A DNA stretch of 64,000 nucleotides from Mycobacterium sp. IS-1264 (GCF_001954195.1 NZ_MBES01000081.1:1-64000), one strand, 5' to 3'; positions 15,874 to 28,888 are shown, counted from the first letter of the stretch. Translations and numbers: made by a program. The notes: generated by a model from the letters alone, not told the origin.

Positions 15874-16598
15874 GCTCACCGGATCACGACCCGAAGGTAG
15901 CCGCCAGCGAGGTGGGCGGGTCCGTCCCCGCTCCCGGTGAGGAAGTCATCAACGTTCGCCGCGGCATGTTCGGCGCGTCCGGGACCGGTGACACGTCCGG
16001 GTACGGGCGGCTGGTGCGCGAGGTCACGCTGCCGGGCAGCAGCCCCCGGCCCTACGGCGGCTACTTCGACGACGTCGTCGATGGGCTCGCGCAAGCGCTC
16101 GAGTCCGGCGACATCGAATTCGAAGACGCCATCGAGAAAGTCGTGGTGTACCGCGACGAACTGACCCTGCACGTGCGCCGGGAGCTGCTGCCGCAGGTCG
16201 CCCAGCGCCTTCGCGACGAACCCCACCTGCGCTTCGAGCTCTGCCTCGGCGTCAGCGGGGTGCATTATCCGCACGAGACCGGGCGCGAGCTGCACGCCGT
16301 CTACCCGCTGCAGTCGATCACGCACAATCGGCGCGTCCGACTGGAAGTGTCTGCGCCGGATAGTGATCCACACATCCCGTCGCTGTTTTCGGTCTACCCG
16401 ACCAACGACTGGCACGAGCGCGAGACCTACGACTTCTTCGGCATCATCTTCGACGGGCACCCGTCGCTCACCCGCATCGAGATGCCCGACGACTGGCACG
16501 GGCATCCGCAACGCAAGGACTACCCACTCGGCGGGATTCCCGTGGAATACAAAGGCGCGCAGATACCCCCGCCCGATGAGCGGAGAGCCTACAACTGA
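15870..16598 (+). CDS. nuoC: NADH-quinone oxidoreductase subunit C
   Basis: A 242-residue connecting subunit of the complex I peripheral arm (30-kDa type). The family signature is the [21 protein letters not shown] block near residue 170, followed by [17 protein letters not shown]. The ATG at 15870 overlaps the nuoB stop by four bases and leaves a 30-residue hydrophilic N-terminal extension as in other mycobacteria. NuoC and NuoD are separate genes here, unlike the fusion in E. coli. Confidence 0.93.
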   Translation: MSSPDHDPKVAASEVGGSVPAPGEEVINVRRGMFGASGTGDTSGYGRLVREVTLPGSSPRPYGGYFDDVVDGLAQALESGDIEFEDAIEKVVVYRDELTLHVRRELLPQVAQRLRDEPHLRFELCLGVSGVHYPHETGRELHAVYPLQSITHNRRVRLEVSAPDSDPHIPSLFSVYPTNDWHERETYDFFGIIFDGHPSLTRIEMPDDWHGHPQRKDYPLGGIPVEYKGAQIPPPDERRAYN

Positions 16599-17926
16599 TG
16601 AGCACTATCACTGATTCGACGCACGATGACGGCGCCGCCGAGACGATCGTGGTTGCCGGCGGCCAGGACTGGGAGAAGGTCGTCGACGCCGCCCGCGAGG
16701 CCGACCCCGGGGAACGCATCATCGTCAACATGGGACCCCAGCACCCGTCCACCCACGGCGTGTTGCGGCTGATCCTCGAAATCGAAGGCGAGACCGTCAC
16801 CGAGGCCCGCTGCGGAATCGGCTACCTGCACACCGGAATCGAGAAGAACCTCGAGTACCGCTACTGGACGCAGGGCGTCACCTTCGTGACCCGAATGGAT
16901 TACCTGGCACCGTTTTTCAACGAGACCGCCTACTGCCTGGGCGTGGAGAAGCTGCTCGGCATCACCGACGAGATTCCGGAGCGGGTCAACGTCATCCGCG
17001 TCATGATGATGGAGCTCAACCGGATCTCGTCGCATCTGGTCGCCCTGGCGACCGGTGGCATGGAGCTGGGGGCCATGACCCCCATGTTCGTCGGCTTCCG
17101 CGGGCGCGAGATCGTCCTGAACTTGTTCGAATCGATCAGCGGGCTGCGGATGAACAGCGCCTACATCCGGCCCGGCGGTGTCGCGCAGGACCTGCCCCCC
17201 AACGCGGAAACCGAAATCGCCGCAGCCCTCGAGGAACTCAAGAAGCCCCTGCGCGACATGGGCGATCTGCTCAACGAGAACGCCATCTGGAAAGCGCGCA
17301 CCCAGGGCGTTGGCTACCTGGATCTGGCCGGCTGCATGGCGCTGGGCATCACCGGCCCCATCCTGCGCGCGACCGGCCTACCGCACGACCTGCGCAAGAG
17401 CGAACCCTACTGCGGATACGAAAATTACGAATTCGACGTGATCACCGACGACACGTGTGATGCTTACGGGCGCTACATGATTCGCGTCAAGGAGATGTGG
17501 GAGTCGATCAAGATCGTCGAACAGTGTTTGGACAAGCTGCGGCCCGGGCCGATCATGGTCGACGACCGCAAGATCGCCTGGCCGGCCGACCTGAAGGTCG
17601 GGCCCGACGGCATGGGCAACTCCGAAGAGCACATCGCAAAGATCATGGGCAGCTCGATGGAGGCGTTGATACATCACTTCAAACTGGTCACGGAGGGCAT
17701 TCGCGTTCCGGCGGGCCAGGTTTACGTCTCGGTGGAATCGCCGCGCGGCGAGCTGGGCGTGCACATGGTCAGCGACGGCGGCACCCGCCCCTACCGCGTG
17801 CATTACCGGGACCCGTCCTTCACCAACCTGCAGTCGGTCGCCGCGATGTGCGAGGGCGGGATGGTCGCCGATCTGATCACCGCGGTCGCGAGCATCGACC
17901 CCGTGATGGGCGGGGTCGACCGATGA
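16598..17926 (+). CDS. nuoD: NADH-quinone oxidoreductase subunit D
   Basis: A 442-residue 49-kDa-type subunit lining the quinone pocket together with Nuo[22 protein letters not shown] near residue 45 holds the conserved His of the quinone site, and [10 protein letters not shown] and [10 protein letters not shown] are further family marks. It starts by TGATG overlap with nuoC and ends by ATGA overlap with nuoE. Confidence 0.95.
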   Translation: MSTITDSTHDDGAAETIVVAGGQDWEKVVDAAREADPGERIIVNMGPQHPSTHGVLRLILEIEGETVTEARCGIGYLHTGIEKNLEYRYWTQGVTFVTRMDYLAPFFNETAYCLGVEKLLGITDEIPERVNVIRVMMMELNRISSHLVALATGGMELGAMTPMFVGFRGREIVLNLFESISGLRMNSAYIRPGGVAQDLPPNAETEIAAALEELKKPLRDMGDLLNENAIWKARTQGVGYLDLAGCMALGITGPILRATGLPHDLRKSEPYCGYENYEFDVITDDTCDAYGRYMIRVKEMWESIKIVEQCLDKLRPGPIMVDDRKIAWPADLKVGPDGMGNSEEHIAKIMGSSMEALIHHFKLVTEGIRVPAGQVYVSVESPRGELGVHMVSDGGTRPYRVHYRDPSFTNLQSVAAMCEGGMVADLITAVASIDPVMGGVDR

Positions 17927-18696
17927 CGGTGCCCGAAGTCGGTAGCAGCGGCGGGGAGCGCGTCTTCATCCGGCTCGGACCACCCCCCGAAGAACCCAGC
18001 CAATTCGTCGTTGAGGGTGCGCCGCAATCGTATTCAGCGGAGGTGCGCGCGCGGCTTGAGGTCGACGCCAAGGAGATCATCGGTCGCTATCCGAACAAGC
18101 GCTCGGCGCTGCTGCCGCTGCTGCACCTGGTGCAGTCCGAGGACTCGTACCTGACGCCCGCGGGACTCGAGTTCTGCGGCGAGCAACTGGGATTGACGGG
18201 AGCCGAGGTGTCGGCGGTCGCGAGCTTCTACACGATGTACCGCCGCGGCCCCACCGGCGACTACCTCGTCGGCGTCTGCACCAACACGCTGTGCGCGGTG
18301 ATGGGTGGCGACGCCATTTTCGAGGCGTTGGTGAACCACCTCGGCGTCCGCAACGACCAGACCACCCCGGACGGCAAGGTCACGCTGCAACACATCGAGT
18401 GCAATGCCGCTTGCGATTTCGCGCCGGTGGTGATGGTCAACTGGGAGTTCTTCGACAACCAGACGCCGGAGTCGGCACGCGAACTCGTCGACTCGCTGCG
18501 CGAGGGTAACCCCGCGCCGCCCACCCGCGGCGCCCCGCTGTGTCCCTTCCGCGAAACCTCACGCATCCTGGCGGGCCTGCCCGACGAGCGCCCCGACCAG
18601 GGTCAGGGCGGCGCCGGCGCCGCGACGCTGGCCGGCCTGAAGGTGGCGAAGGAACTCGACATGCAGGCGCCGCCGGCGCCCGGGGAGGAGCGCTGA
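17923..18696 (+). CDS. nuoE: NADH-quinone oxidoreductase subunit E
   Basis: A 257-residue thioredoxin-like [2Fe-2S] subunit (24-kDa type) of the NADH-input module, cluster N1a. The four Cys ligands lie in [12 protein letters not shown] (two) and [15 protein letters not shown] (two). A proline- and glutamine-rich C-terminal extension of about 60 residues follows the conserved domain, as in other mycobacterial NuoE. ATG at 17923 by overlap with nuoD. Confidence 0.94.
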   Translation: MTVPEVGSSGGERVFIRLGPPPEEPSQFVVEGAPQSYSAEVRARLEVDAKEIIGRYPNKRSALLPLLHLVQSEDSYLTPAGLEFCGEQLGLTGAEVSAVASFYTMYRRGPTGDYLVGVCTNTLCAVMGGDAIFEALVNHLGVRNDQTTPDGKVTLQHIECNAACDFAPVVMVNWEFFDNQTPESARELVDSLREGNPAPPTRGAPLCPFRETSRILAGLPDERPDQGQGGAGAATLAGLKVAKELDMQAPPAPGEER

Positions 18697-20030
18697 TGGC
18701 CGGTCCTACGGTGCAGGCAACGCCGCTCACCCCCGTGATCAGCCGCTACTGGGACGACCCCGAGTCCTGGACGTTGGACACCTATCACCGCCATGACGGC
18801 TACCAGGCGATGAAGAAGGCCCTGGCCATGGAGCCCGACGCGGTGATGGGCACCGTCAAGGACTCCGGGCTGCGCGGACGGGGCGGCGCGGGCTTCTCCA
18901 CCGGCACGAAGTGGTCGTTCATCCCGCAGGGCGACACCGGGGCTGCCGCCAAGCCGCACTACCTGGTGGTCAATGCCGACGAGTCGGAACCCGGTACGTG
19001 CAAAGACATTCCGCTGATGCTGGCGACGCCGCATGTGCTCGTCGAGGGCGTCATCATCGCCGCCTACGCGATCCGGGCCAGCCATGCGTTCATCTACGTG
19101 CGCGGCGAGGTGCTACCGGTGCTGCGCCGCCTGCAGAACGCGGTCGCCGAGGCCTACGCCGCCGGTTATCTGGGTCGCGACATCGCCGGGTCCGGCTACG
19201 ACCTGGAGTTGGTCGTACACGCCGGCGCCGGCGCCTACATCTGCGGCGAGGAAACCGCGCTGCTCGACTCGCTGGAGGGCCGGCGCGGCCAGCCCCGGTT
19301 GCGGCCGCCGTTTCCCGCGGTGGCCGGGCTGTACGGCTGCCCCACGGTGATCAATAACGTCGAGACGATCGCCAGCGTGCCGTCGATCATCCTCAACGGG
19401 GTCGAATGGTTCCGGTCGATGGGCAGCGAGAAATCGCCTGGCTTCACGCTGTATTCGCTGTCCGGGCATGTCACCCGACCGGGCCAGTACGAGGCGCCGC
19501 TGGGAATCACGTTGCGCGAGTTGCTCGCCTACGCCGGCGGGGTGCGCGCCGGGCACCGGCTCAAGTTCTGGACGCCCGGTGGGTCCTCGACTCCGCTGCT
19601 CACCGACGAGCACCTCGACGTGCCGCTGGACTACGAGGGCGTGGGCGGGGCCGGCTCGATGCTGGGCACCAAGGCGCTGGAGATCTTCGACGAGACCACC
19701 TGCGTGGTGCGTGCGGTGCGCCGCTGGACCGAGTTCTACAAGCACGAGTCGTGCGGGAAATGCACGCCGTGCCGAGAGGGCACCTTCTGGCTGGACAAGA
19801 TCTACGAGCGACTGGAAACCGGCAAGGGCACCCACGAGGACATCGACAAGCTGTCCGACATTTCCGACACCATCCTGGGAAAGTCGTTCTGCGCGTTGGG
19901 CGATGGCGCCGCCAGCCCGGTGATGTCGTCGATCCAGCATTTCCGCGACGAGTACGTCGCGCACGTCGAAGGCGGCGGTTGCCCCTTCGATCCCCGAGCG
20001 TCCATGCTGACGGCCAACGGAGGTAGCTAG
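18696..20030 (+). CDS. nuoF: NADH-quinone oxidoreductase subunit F
   Basis: A 444-residue subunit that binds NADH and FMN and accepts the electrons first. The nucleotide/FMN loops are [18 protein letters not shown] and [20 protein letters not shown]; cluster N3 ligands are in [11 protein letters not shown] near residue 352, with a fourth Cys in [13 protein letters not shown] overlaps the nuoE stop (TGATG). Confidence 0.95.
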   Translation: MAGPTVQATPLTPVISRYWDDPESWTLDTYHRHDGYQAMKKALAMEPDAVMGTVKDSGLRGRGGAGFSTGTKWSFIPQGDTGAAAKPHYLVVNADESEPGTCKDIPLMLATPHVLVEGVIIAAYAIRASHAFIYVRGEVLPVLRRLQNAVAEAYAAGYLGRDIAGSGYDLELVVHAGAGAYICGEETALLDSLEGRRGQPRLRPPFPAVAGLYGCPTVINNVETIASVPSIILNGVEWFRSMGSEKSPGFTLYSLSGHVTRPGQYEAPLGITLRELLAYAGGVRAGHRLKFWTPGGSSTPLLTDEHLDVPLDYEGVGGAGSMLGTKALEIFDETTCVVRAVRRWTEFYKHESCGKCTPCREGTFWLDKIYERLETGKGTHEDIDKLSDISDTILGKSFCALGDGAASPVMSSIQHFRDEYVAHVEGGGCPFDPRASMLTANGGS

Positions 20031-20034
20031 CTCA

Positions 20035-22470
20035 ATGACTCAGGCGGCCGACACCGAAAACCAGGTGAGCAAGCCCGAGATGGTGACACTGACCATCGAC
20101 GGCGTCGAAATCAGTGTTCCCAAGGGAACTCTGGTGATCCGCGCCGCCGAATTGATGGGCATCCAGATCCCCCGGTTCTGCGATCACCCGCTGCTGGATC
20201 CCGTCGGCGCCTGCCGGCAGTGCCTCGTCGAGGTGGAGGGGCAGCGCAAGCCGATGGCGTCGTGCACCACCGTGGCCACCGATGACATGGTGGTGCGGAC
20301 GCAGCTGACCTCCGAGGCCGCCGACAAGGCGCAGCACGGCGTGATGGAGCTGCTGCTGATCAACCATCCGCTGGACTGCCCGATGTGCGACAAGGGCGGT
20401 GAATGCCCGCTGCAGAACCAGGCAATGTCCAACGGCCGCGCCGATTCTCGCTACACCGATGTCAAGCGCACCTTCGCCAAGCCGATCAACATCTCCTCGC
20501 AGGTGCTGCTGGACCGCGAGCGCTGCATCCTGTGCGCCCGCTGCACCCGGTTCTCCGAGCAGATCGCCGGGGATCCGTTCATCGACATGCAGGAGCGGGG
20601 CGCCCTGCAGCAGGTCGGCATCTACGCCAACGAGCCGTTCGACTCGTACTTCTCGGGCAACACGGTGCAGATCTGCCCGGTGGGCGCGCTGACCGGGATG
20701 GCCTACCGATTCCGGGCCCGCCCGTTCGACCTGGTCTCCAGCCCCAGCGTGTGTGAGCACTGCGCGTCGGGGTGCGCACAGCGCACCGACCACCGCCGCG
20801 GCAAGGTGCTGCGTCGGTTGGCCGGCGACGACCCCGAAGTCAACGAGGAGTGGAACTGCGACAAGGGCCGGTGGGCCTTCACCTACGCCACCCAGCCCGA
20901 CGTGATTGCCACACCCCTGATCCGGGACGCCGACGGCACGCTGCAACCGGCGTCCTGGTCACATGCGATGGTGGCCGCGGCCCAGGGCCTCGAGGCGGCC
21001 CGGCGACGCACCGGCGTGCTGGTCGGCGGCCGCGCAACCTGGGAAGACGCCTACGCGTATTCGAAGTTCGCGCGAATGGTGTTGGACACCAACGACATCG
21101 ACTTCCGGGCCCGCCCGCATTCGGCCGAGGAAGCCGACTTCCTCGCCGCCCGCGTCGCGGGGCGGCCGGTGACCGTCAGCTATTCCGATCTGGAGTCGGC
21201 GCCGGCGGTGCTGCTGGTCGGCTTCGAGCCGGAAGACGAGTCGCCCATCGTGTTCCTGCGGCTGCGCAAGGCGGCCCGCAAGAACGGTGTTCCGATATAC
21301 GCCGTCGCCCCGTTCGCCACCCGCGCACTGACCAAGATGTCCGGCCGGTTGCTCAAAACCGTTCCGGGCGGCGAAGCTTCGACGCTGGACGGCCTGGCCA
21401 CCGGAGAGATCGGGGACCTGCTGTCCAGTCCGGGCGCGGTCATCATGGTCGGGGAACGCCTGGCCAGTGTGCCCGGCGGATTCTCGGCGGCGGCCCGGCT
21501 CGCCGAAGCCACGGGAGCGCGGCTGGTGTGGGTGCCGCGGCGGGCCGGGGAACGTGGTGCGCTGGACGCGGGCGCGCTGCCCACGCTGCTGCCCGGTGGC
21601 CGCCCTGTTGCCGACGACACCGCCCGCGAGCAGGTTGCCGCGGCGTGGCATGTCGACGAATTGCCTTCTGCCCCTGGGCGTGACGCCGAGGGCATTGTGG
21701 CCGCGGCCGCGGATGGGACGCTGGGCGCGCTGCTGGTCGGCGGTGTCGAACCGGCCGACTTCGCCGATCCGGACGCGGTGCTGGCCGCGCTGGACGCCGC
21801 CGGCTTCGTGGTCAGCCTCGAGTTGCGGCACAGCGCCGTCACCGAACGCGCCGACGTCGTCTTTCCGGTCGCATCGACGACGCAGAAGGCCGGCGCGTTC
21901 GTCAACTGGGAGGGCCGCCACCGGGAATTCGGCCCCGCGCTGCACGGCACCACGCAGCAAGCCCGCCAATCGGACCACCGGGTACTGGACGCGCTGGCCG
22001 ACGAAATGGGCGTCTACCTGAATGTGACGAGCGTCGAAGCGGCGCGCGAGGAGATGTCCGGGCTGGGCGCGTGGGGCGGCAAGCACGCCGCAGGCCCACA
22101 GGTCGCGAGCCCGCAACCGGCCCAACCGGGCCAGGGCGAGGCCGTGCTGACCGGCTGGCGGATGCTGCTGGACAGCGGTCGGCTGCAGGACGGGGAGCCG
22201 CATCTGGCCGGGACGGCGCGCGCACCCGTGGTGCGGCTTTCGGCCGATACCGCCGCCGAGATCGGCGCCGCCGAAGGTGACGCCGTCACCGTCAGCACGC
22301 CGCGCGGGTCAATCACGTTGCCGCTCAACGTCACCGACATGCCCGACCGGGTGGTGTGGCTCCCGCTGAACTCCCCCGGTTCGGCCGTGCACCGGCAGTT
22401 GGGCGTAACCCTCGGCGCCGTTGTGAAAATCGGCGCGAAAATCGGCGCGAAGACCGGAGCGGACGCATGA
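20035..22470 (+). CDS. nuoG: NADH-quinone oxidoreductase subunit G
   Basis: An 811-residue subunit, the largest of the input module. Order of elements: plant-type [2Fe-2S] ferredoxin domain ([21 protein letters not shown]), a His/Cys3 cluster region ([17 protein letters not shown]), 4Fe-4S ligands ([13 protein letters not shown]), then a molybdopterin-oxidoreductase-like domain ([20 protein letters not shown]) with no catalytic molybdenum expected. The C-terminus carries a 12-bp tandem triplication giving the repeated peptide IGAK. Confidence 0.94.
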   Translation: MTQAADTENQVSKPEMVTLTIDGVEISVPKGTLVIRAAELMGIQIPRFCDHPLLDPVGACRQCLVEVEGQRKPMASCTTVATDDMVVRTQLTSEAADKAQHGVMELLLINHPLDCPMCDKGGECPLQNQAMSNGRADSRYTDVKRTFAKPINISSQVLLDRERCILCARCTRFSEQIAGDPFIDMQERGALQQVGIYANEPFDSYFSGNTVQICPVGALTGMAYRFRARPFDLVSSPSVCEHCASGCAQRTDHRRGKVLRRLAGDDPEVNEEWNCDKGRWAFTYATQPDVIATPLIRDADGTLQPASWSHAMVAAAQGLEAARRRTGVLVGGRATWEDAYAYSKFARMVLDTNDIDFRARPHSAEEADFLAARVAGRPVTVSYSDLESAPAVLLVGFEPEDESPIVFLRLRKAARKNGVPIYAVAPFATRALTKMSGRLLKTVPGGEASTLDGLATGEIGDLLSSPGAVIMVGERLASVPGGFSAAARLAEATGARLVWVPRRAGERGALDAGALPTLLPGGRPVADDTAREQVAAAWHVDELPSAPGRDAEGIVAAAADGTLGALLVGGVEPADFADPDAVLAALDAAGFVVSLELRHSAVTERADVVFPVASTTQKAGAFVNWEGRHREFGPALHGTTQQARQSDHRVLDALADEMGVYLNVTSVEAAREEMSGLGAWGGKHAAGPQVASPQPAQPGQGEAVLTGWRMLLDSGRLQDGEPHLAGTARAPVVRLSADTAAEIGAAEGDAVTVSTPRGSITLPLNVTDMPDRVVWLPLNSPGSAVHRQLGVTLGAVVKIGAKIGAKTGADA
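22426..22461 (+). repeat. 3 x 12-bp in-frame array at the 3' end of nuoG
   Basis: AAAATCGGCGCG twice, then the diverged copy AAGACCGGAGCG, ending just before the ATGA overlap of nuoG and nuoH. Encodes [12 protein letters not shown]. Confidence 0.85.
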
Positions 22471-23723
22471 CGACCACGGCGATGACGGCCTTCGGGCACG
22501 ACCCATGGTGGCTCGTGCTGGGCAAGGCGCTGGCCATCTTCGTCTTCCTGATGTTGAACGTGCTCGTTGCGATCCTGCTCGAACGCAAGATTCTCGGCTG
22601 GATGCAGCTGCGGCCCGGCCCCAACCGGGCAGGGCCGTGGGGCGCCCTGCAGAGCCTGGCCGACGGAATCAAGCTGGCGCTCAAGGAAAGCATCACCCCC
22701 GGCGGCACAGACAAGTTCGTCTACTTTGCGGCGCCGGTCTTTTCGGTGATCCCCGCGTTCACCGCCTTCGCGTTCATTCCGTTCGGGCCGGAGGTGTCGG
22801 TGTTCGGCCACCGCACACCGTTGCAGCTCACCGACCTGCCCGTCGCGGTGCTGTTCATCCTGGGCCTCTCGGCGATCGGTGTGTACGGCATCGTGCTGGG
22901 CGGCTGGGCGTCGGGCTCCACCTACCCGCTACTCGGCGGGGTACGGTCCACGGCCCAGGTCATCTCATACGAGGTCGCGATGGGCCTGTCGTTCGCGGCT
23001 GTGTTCCTTTACGCCGGGTCGATGTCGACCTCGGAGATCGTGGCCGCCCAGGATCGGGTCTGGTACATCTTCCTGCTGCTGCCGTCGTTCGTGATCTACC
23101 TGATCTCCATGGTGGGCGAAACCAACCGCGCCCCATTCGATTTGCCCGAGGCCGAGGGTGAACTCGTCGCCGGCTTTCACACCGAATACTCGTCGCTGAA
23201 GTTCGCGATGTTCATGCTGGCCGAGTACGTCAACATGATGACGGTTTCGTCGCTCGCCACGGTCATGTTCCTCGGCGGCTGGCATGCTCCCTGGCCGTTC
23301 AATATGTGGCCGGGCGCAAACACCGGTTGGTGGCCCGTGCTGTGGTACGTCGCCAAGTTGTGGACCTTCATGTTCATCTACATGTGGCTGCGGGCTTCCC
23401 TGCCCCGGCTGCGCTACGACCAGTTCATGGGGCTGGGCTGGAAGTTGCTCATTCCCGTCTCGTTGGTGTGGGTGATGATCGCAGCCGTGATCCGGTCGGC
23501 GAGCAACCAGGGCTTCCAGCACTGGACGCCGGTGTTGGTGGTCAGCAGCTCTGTCGTCGCCGCGCTGCTGGTGCTGTCGCTGCAAAGGCCGTTCAGCACC
23601 CCGGGTTCGGGCGCGCTGGCACGCCAGCTCCGCAAGCGGCGTCCGGAAAGCTCGGAAAGCATCGGCACAGCACCGGCATTCCCGACACCACCGCTGCCGG
23701 GCAAGGAGAAAGTACGTGGCTAA
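22467..23723 (+). CDS. nuoH: NADH-quinone oxidoreductase subunit H
   Basis: A 418-residue membrane subunit (ND1 type) that forms the quinone-channel entrance. About eight membrane helices; family motifs [19 protein letters not shown] near residue 38 and [20 protein letters not shown] near residue 215, the latter a loop at the quinone site. The hydrophilic tail after residue 380 is longer than in E. coli and contains a small repeat (ESSES). ATGA overlap with nuoG. Confidence 0.95.
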   Translation: MTTTAMTAFGHDPWWLVLGKALAIFVFLMLNVLVAILLERKILGWMQLRPGPNRAGPWGALQSLADGIKLALKESITPGGTDKFVYFAAPVFSVIPAFTAFAFIPFGPEVSVFGHRTPLQLTDLPVAVLFILGLSAIGVYGIVLGGWASGSTYPLLGGVRSTAQVISYEVAMGLSFAAVFLYAGSMSTSEIVAAQDRVWYIFLLLPSFVIYLISMVGETNRAPFDLPEAEGELVAGFHTEYSSLKFAMFMLAEYVNMMTVSSLATVMFLGGWHAPWPFNMWPGANTGWWPVLWYVAKLWTFMFIYMWLRASLPRLRYDQFMGLGWKLLIPVSLVWVMIAAVIRSASNQGFQHWTPVLVVSSSVVAALLVLSLQRPFSTPGSGALARQLRKRRPESSESIGTAPAFPTPPLPGKEKVRG

Positions 23724-24276
23724 ATTCTTGGATGCCGTCGCCGGGTTCGGCGTGACGTTTGGCTCGATGTTCAAAAAGCGGGTCACCGAGGAGTACCCGG
23801 AGAAGCCGGGCCCGGTTGCACCGCGCTACCACGGCCGTCATCAACTCAACCGGTATCCGGACGGCCTGGAGAAGTGCATCGGCTGCGAGTTGTGCGCCTG
23901 GGCCTGCCCGGCCGACGCCATCTACGTCGAGGGCGCGGACAACACCGACGAGGCCCGCTTTTCGCCGGGGGAACGCTACGGCCGGGTGTACCAGATCAAC
24001 TATCTGCGCTGCATCGGCTGCGGCCTGTGCATCGAGGCCTGCCCGACCCGGGCGCTAACCATGACCAACGACTACGAGATGGCCGATGACAACCGCGCCG
24101 ACCTGATCTACGAGAAGGACCGGCTCCTCGCGCCGCTGCTGCCGGAAATGACTGCGCCGCCGCACCCCAGAGCCGACGGTGCCACCGACAAGGACTACTA
24201 CCAGGGCAATGTGGGCCCGAATGGGTTGCGCCAGAACCACAATGGCCACAACGACAACGGCGGGGACAGCCGGTGA
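23716..24276 (+). CDS. nuoI: NADH-quinone oxidoreductase subunit I
   Basis: A 186-residue ferredoxin-like subunit with two [4Fe-4S] clusters (N6a, N6b). Ligand motifs: [18 protein letters not shown] near residue 54 and [16 protein letters not shown] near residue 98. GTG start overlapping nuoH by eight bases. The tail is rich in Asn, His and Gly ([11 protein letters not shown]), low-complexity and probably disordered. Confidence 0.95.
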   Translation: MAKFLDAVAGFGVTFGSMFKKRVTEEYPEKPGPVAPRYHGRHQLNRYPDGLEKCIGCELCAWACPADAIYVEGADNTDEARFSPGERYGRVYQINYLRCIGCGLCIEACPTRALTMTNDYEMADDNRADLIYEKDRLLAPLLPEMTAPPHPRADGATDKDYYQGNVGPNGLRQNHNGHNDNGGDSR

Positions 24277-25085
24277 ACGCGGTGCTGGCCACGAATCTGG
24301 CTTCTAATGTTGCGCAGAATGTTGCGCAGAATTTGGCGCAAGACACCATCACCCGCACCTCCACGGGTGAAGCGGTGACGTTCTGGGTATTGGGTGCGCT
24401 GGCGGTGCTGGGCGCGCTGGGGGTGGTGCTGTCCGTCAACGCCGTGTACTCGGCGATGTTCCTGGCGATGACGATGATCATCCTGGCGGTGTTCTACATG
24501 GTCCAGGACGCGCTGTTCTTGGGTGTCGTTCAAGTCGTGGTCTACACCGGCGCGGTGATGATGCTGTTCCTATTCGTGCTGATGCTGATCGGCGTCGACT
24601 CCGCGGAATCCCTGAAGGAGACGCTGCGGGGGCAGCGCGTCGCGGCGGTGATAACGGGTGTCGGGTTCGGCGTCTTGCTGATCGCCGCCATCGGCAACGT
24701 CGCCGTCGGCGGATTCACCGGGCTGACTACCGCCAACGCCAACGGAAACGTCGAAGGCCTGGCGGCGCTGATCTTTTCGCGATACCTGTGGGCCTTCGAG
24801 TTGACCAGCGCCCTGCTGATCACCGCCGCGGTCGGGGCGATGGTGCTGGCCCACCGCGAGCGTTTCGAGCGGCGCAAGACGCAGCGGGAGCTCTCGCAGG
24901 AGCGCTTCCGCGCCGGTGGGCATCCCACCCCGATGCCCAACCCGGGCGTGTACGCACGTCACAACGCGGTCGACGTGGCCGCGATGCTGCCGGACGGCTC
25001 GTATTCGCCATTGTCGGTGTCGCGCATGCTGGAAAGCCGCGGAGCCGACGGCAAGAAGACTCCGATCACAGGCGGTAAGTCGTGA
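24273..25085 (+). CDS. nuoJ: NADH-quinone oxidoreductase subunit J
   Basis: A 270-residue membrane subunit (ND6 type) with five predicted helices; the third contains [21 protein letters not shown], the conserved pi-bulge region. GTG start overlapping nuoI. The N-terminus before the first helix is made of four tandem 12-bp units (peptide [16 protein letters not shown]), an insertion not expected in the family. A hydrophilic C-terminal tail is typical of actinobacterial NuoJ. Confidence 0.93.
   Translation: MNAVLATNLASNVAQNVAQNLAQDTITRTSTGEAVTFWVLGALAVLGALGVVLSVNAVYSAMFLAMTMIILAVFYMVQDALFLGVVQVVVYTGAVMMLFLFVLMLIGVDSAESLKETLRGQRVAAVITGVGFGVLLIAAIGNVAVGGFTGLTTANANGNVEGLAALIFSRYLWAFELTSALLITAAVGAMVLAHRERFERRKTQRELSQERFRAGGHPTPMPNPGVYARHNAVDVAAMLPDGSYSPLSVSRMLESRGADGKKTPITGGKS
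24294..24341 (+). repeat. 4 x 12-bp in-frame array at the 5' end of nuoJ
   Basis: AATCTGGCTTCT, AATGTTGCGCAG, AATGTTGCGCAG and AATTTGGCGCAA. The two middle copies are identical. The array lies between the GTG start and the first membrane helix and lengthens the cytoplasmic/periplasmic N-terminus by up to 16 residues. Confidence 0.87.
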
Positions 25086-25381
25086 ATCCGGCCAACTATC
25101 TTTATCTTTCGGCGTTGCTGTTCACCATCGGGGCAGCCGGCGTGCTGATGCGTCGCAACGCCATCGTGATGTTCATGTGCGTCGAGCTGATGCTCAACGC
25201 CGTCAACCTGGCGTTCGTCACCTTCGCGCGGATGCACGGCCACCTGGACGGCCAGATGATCGCGTTCTTCACGATGGTGGTGGCCGCCTGCGAAGTCGTC
25301 ATCGGCCTGGCCATCATCATGACCATTTTCCGTGCCCGCAAATCGGCGTCGGTCGACGACGCGAACCTACTCAAAGGCTAA
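25082..25381 (+). CDS. nuoK: NADH-quinone oxidoreductase subunit K
   Basis: A 99-residue membrane subunit (ND4L type) with three helices. Conserved proton-path glutamates are in [16 protein letters not shown] (helix 2) and [11 protein letters not shown] (helix 3). GTG start overlapping the nuoJ stop. Confidence 0.95.
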   Translation: MNPANYLYLSALLFTIGAAGVLMRRNAIVMFMCVELMLNAVNLAFVTFARMHGHLDGQMIAFFTMVVAACEVVIGLAIIMTIFRARKSASVDDANLLKG

Positions 25382-25391
25382 GAACGCCACC

Positions 25392-27293
25392 GTGATTAAT
25401 TCTTTGGGGACACACTTCGCCTGGCTGATCGTGGCGCTGCCACTGGCCGGCGCCGCGATCTTGCTGTTCGGCGGCAGGCGCACCGACGCGTGGGGCCACC
25501 TGCTGGGCTGCATCGCCGCGCTCGCCGCGTTCGGGGTGGGCGTGACGCTGCTCGCCGAAATGGTCGGACGAAGCGAAGCCGACCGCGTCATCCATCAGAA
25601 GGTGTTCAGCTGGATTCCGGTCGGGCAACTCTCAATCGACTTCGGGCTGCAGATCGACCAACTGTCCATGTGTTTCGTGCTGCTGATCTCCGGCGTCGGC
25701 TCGCTGATCCACATCTATTCGGTCGGCTATATGGCCGAGGACCCGGATCGCCGCCGGTTCTTCGGCTACCTCAACCTGTTTCTGGCTTCGATGCTGCTGC
25801 TGGTGGTCGCGGACAACTACGTTGTGCTCTACGTCGGATGGGAAGGCGTCGGCCTGGCGTCCTACCTGTTGATCGGGTTCTGGTATCACAAGCCGTCGGC
25901 GGCCACGGCGGCCAAGAAGGCGTTCGTCATGAACCGGGTCGGTGATGCCGGTCTGGCATTGGGAATGTTCTTGATGTTCAGCACCTTCGGCACGCTGTCG
26001 TACGCCGGAGTATTCGCCGGCGCACCAGCCGCAGGGCGTGGCGCACTGACCGCGATGGGCCTGCTGCTGCTTCTCGGCGCGTGCGCCAAGTCCGCGCAGG
26101 TTCCGCTGCAGGCCTGGCTGGGGGACGCGATGGAGGGTCCCACACCGGTGTCCGCGCTGATCCACGCGGCGACCATGGTGACCGCCGGGGTGTACCTGAT
26201 CGTGCGGTCCAATCCGCTGTACAACCTGGCGCCCGACGCGCAGCAGGCGGTCGTCATCGTCGGCGCGGTGACCCTGTTGTTCGGTGCGATCATCGGCTGC
26301 GCCAAGGACGACATCAAACGCGCGCTCGCCGCATCGACGATCAGCCAGATCGGCTACATGGTCCTGGCCGCCGGCTTGGGCCCGGCCGGCTACGCGTTCG
26401 CCATCATGCACCTGCTCACCCACGGTTTCTTCAAGGCCGGGTTGTTCCTCGGCTCCGGCGCGGTGATCCATGCGATGCACGAAGAGCAGGACATGCGCCG
26501 CTACGGCGGCCTGCGCGCCGCGCTGCCGATCACGTTCGCCACGTTCGGGCTGGGATATCTGGCGATCATCGGGGTTCCGCCGTTTGCGGGCTTCTTCTCC
26601 AAGGACGCCATCATCGAGGCGGCCCTGGGCGCCGGCGGCGCCCGCGGGTACCTGCTGGGCGGGGCCGCGCTGCTTGGCGCCGGGATTACCGCGTTCTATA
26701 TGACGCGGGTCATGCTGATGACCTTTTTCGGTGAAAAGCGTTGGGCGCCGGGTGCCCATCCGCACGAGGCACCGGCCGTGATGACGTGGCCAATGATCCT
26801 GCTCGCCGTCGGGTCGGTGTTCTCGGGCGGGCTGTTCGCCATCGGCGGCACCCTGCAGCACTGGCTGCAACCGGTGGTCGGGGCGCACGAGGAAGTGACC
26901 CACGCCATCCCGGTCTGGGTCAGTACCGCCCTGGCGTTGGGTGTGGTCGCCGTCGGTATCGCGGTGGCCTACCGCATGTACGCCCGGGCGCCGATCCCGC
27001 GCGTGGCTCCCGTCCGTGTCTCGGGCCTCACCGCCGCCGCACGCGCCGACCTCTACGGCGATGCCTTCAACGAGGAGGTGTTCATGCGCCCAGGCGCGCA
27101 ACTGACTTCGGCGCTGGTCGAGGTCGACAACGCGGGCGTCGACGGCTCGGTCAACGCGCTGGCGGCTCTCGTCAGCGCGACCTCGAATCGCCTGCGGGGA
27201 CTGCAAACCGGCTTCGCCCGCAACTACGCGTTGTCGATGCTGACGGGCGCCGTGCTGGTGGCGGCGCTGATCCTGGCGGTGCGGCTGTGGTGA
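25392..27293 (+). CDS. nuoL: NADH-quinone oxidoreductase subunit L
   Basis: A 633-residue antiporter-like proton-pumping subunit (ND5 type), the same length I recall for M. tuberculosis NuoL. Motifs: [18 protein letters not shown] near residue 152 (conserved Glu), [30 protein letters not shown] near residue 234, and the lateral amphipathic helix with the final membrane anchor at the C-terminus. GTG start at 25392, ten bases after nuoK; the stop overlaps nuoM. Confidence 0.94.
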   Translation: MINSLGTHFAWLIVALPLAGAAILLFGGRRTDAWGHLLGCIAALAAFGVGVTLLAEMVGRSEADRVIHQKVFSWIPVGQLSIDFGLQIDQLSMCFVLLISGVGSLIHIYSVGYMAEDPDRRRFFGYLNLFLASMLLLVVADNYVVLYVGWEGVGLASYLLIGFWYHKPSAATAAKKAFVMNRVGDAGLALGMFLMFSTFGTLSYAGVFAGAPAAGRGALTAMGLLLLLGACAKSAQVPLQAWLGDAMEGPTPVSALIHAATMVTAGVYLIVRSNPLYNLAPDAQQAVVIVGAVTLLFGAIIGCAKDDIKRALAASTISQIGYMVLAAGLGPAGYAFAIMHLLTHGFFKAGLFLGSGAVIHAMHEEQDMRRYGGLRAALPITFATFGLGYLAIIGVPPFAGFFSKDAIIEAALGAGGARGYLLGGAALLGAGITAFYMTRVMLMTFFGEKRWAPGAHPHEAPAVMTWPMILLAVGSVFSGGLFAIGGTLQHWLQPVVGAHEEVTHAIPVWVSTALALGVVAVGIAVAYRMYARAPIPRVAPVRVSGLTAAARADLYGDAFNEEVFMRPGAQLTSALVEVDNAGVDGSVNALAALVSATSNRLRGLQTGFARNYALSMLTGAVLVAALILAVRLW

Positions 27294-28888
27294 GCGGACC
27301 TTTCCTACCCAACGTGCCGTGGCTGAGCGTGCTGTGGCTGGTGCCGCTGGCGGGTGCGGTGCTGATCATCCTGATGCCACCGGGACTGCGGCGGCTCGCC
27401 AAGTGGAGCGGCCTGGTGGTCAGCGTTGCGACGCTGGCGGTGTCGGTCGTGATTGCGATGGGTTTTAAGGCGGGTGGCGCGCCTTACCAATTCGTCGAAA
27501 GCCACCGCTGGATACCGGCCTTCGGCGCCGGGTACAGCCTCGGCGTGGACGGCATCGCGGTGGTGCTGGTGCTGCTGACCACGGTGCTGATTCCGCTGCT
27601 GCTGGTGGCCGGCTGGAACGACGGCGGCGAGCGCACCCGCGGCGTGCACGCCTACGTCGCACTGACACTTGCCATCGAGTCGATGGTGTTGATCTCGGTC
27701 ATAGCGCTGGACGTCCTGCTGTTCTACGTGTTCTTCGAGGCCATGCTCATCCCGATGTACTTCCTCATCGGCGGCTTCGGTCAGGGCCCCGGGCGGTCCC
27801 GCGCCGCGGTGAAGTTCTTGCTGTACAACCTGTTCGGCGGCCTGATCATGCTCGCGGCCGTCATCGGGCTGTACGTGGTGACCGCGCAGCACGGTTCGGG
27901 CTCGTTCGACTTCCGCGACATCGTGGCCGGCTTCGCGTCCGGCCGTTACAGCGCCGACCCCGCGGTGATCAAGGCGCTGTTCCTGGGCTTCATGTTCGCG
28001 TTCGCGATCAAGGCCCCCCTGTGGCCGTTCCACCGTTGGCTTCCCGACGCCGCGGTAGAGGCCACACCCGCGACCGCGGTGCTGATGATGGCGGTGATGG
28101 ACAAGGTCGGCACCTTCGGCATGCTGCGCTACTGCCTGCAGCTGTTCCCCAGCGCCTCAACGTACTTCCGCCCGCTGATCATCGTGCTGGCCGTCATCGG
28201 CGTGATCTACGGTGCGGTGGTGGCGATCGGTCAGGCCGACATCATGCGTCTGATCGCCTACACCTCCATCTCGCACTTCGGCTTCATCATCCTGGGCATC
28301 TTCGTGATGACCAGCCAGGGCCAGAGCGGCTCGACGCTGTACATGCTCAACCACGGATTGTCCACCGCCGCGGTCTTCTTGATCGCGGGCTTCCTGATAG
28401 CACGGCACGGCAGCCGGGCCATCGCCGACTACGGCGGCGTGCAGAAGGTGGCCCCGATCCTGGCCGGCACGTTCCTGGTGTCGGCCATGGCCACCCTGTC
28501 GCTGCCCGGGCTGGCCCCGTTCATCAGCGAATTCCTGGTCCTGCTGGGAACTTTCAACCGGTACTGGCTGGCGGCGGCGTTCGGGGTCACCGCGCTGGTC
28601 CTCTCGGCCATCTACATGCTCTGGCTCTATCAGCGCATGATGACCGGGCCGGTGGCGCGCGACAACGAACGGATCCGCGATCTGGCGCCACGCGAAATGA
28701 TCGTCGTGGCACCGTTGATCGCGCTGCTGATCGTTCTCGGCGTCTACCCCAAGCCGGTCCTGGACGTCATAAATCCCGCGGTCGAGAACACCATGACCAC
28801 CATCGGACAGCATGATCCCGCACCGAAGGTGCCACCCGGTGCCCCGGCAGGTACCGCGCCCAGGACAGCCGAAGGACCGCACCGATGA
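27290..28888 (+). CDS. nuoM: NADH-quinone oxidoreductase subunit M
   Basis: A 532-residue antiporter-like subunit (ND4 type). Motifs: [20 protein letters not shown] near residue 145 (key Glu) and [30 protein letters not shown] near residue 238 (key Lys region), about 14 helices. GTG start by GTGA overlap with nuoL. The last 25 residues are proline-rich. Confidence 0.94.
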   Translation: MSGPFLPNVPWLSVLWLVPLAGAVLIILMPPGLRRLAKWSGLVVSVATLAVSVVIAMGFKAGGAPYQFVESHRWIPAFGAGYSLGVDGIAVVLVLLTTVLIPLLLVAGWNDGGERTRGVHAYVALTLAIESMVLISVIALDVLLFYVFFEAMLIPMYFLIGGFGQGPGRSRAAVKFLLYNLFGGLIMLAAVIGLYVVTAQHGSGSFDFRDIVAGFASGRYSADPAVIKALFLGFMFAFAIKAPLWPFHRWLPDAAVEATPATAVLMMAVMDKVGTFGMLRYCLQLFPSASTYFRPLIIVLAVIGVIYGAVVAIGQADIMRLIAYTSISHFGFIILGIFVMTSQGQSGSTLYMLNHGLSTAAVFLIAGFLIARHGSRAIADYGGVQKVAPILAGTFLVSAMATLSLPGLAPFISEFLVLLGTFNRYWLAAAFGVTALVLSAIYMLWLYQRMMTGPVARDNERIRDLAPREMIVVAPLIALLIVLGVYPKPVLDVINPAVENTMTTIGQHDPAPKVPPGAPAGTAPRTAEGPHR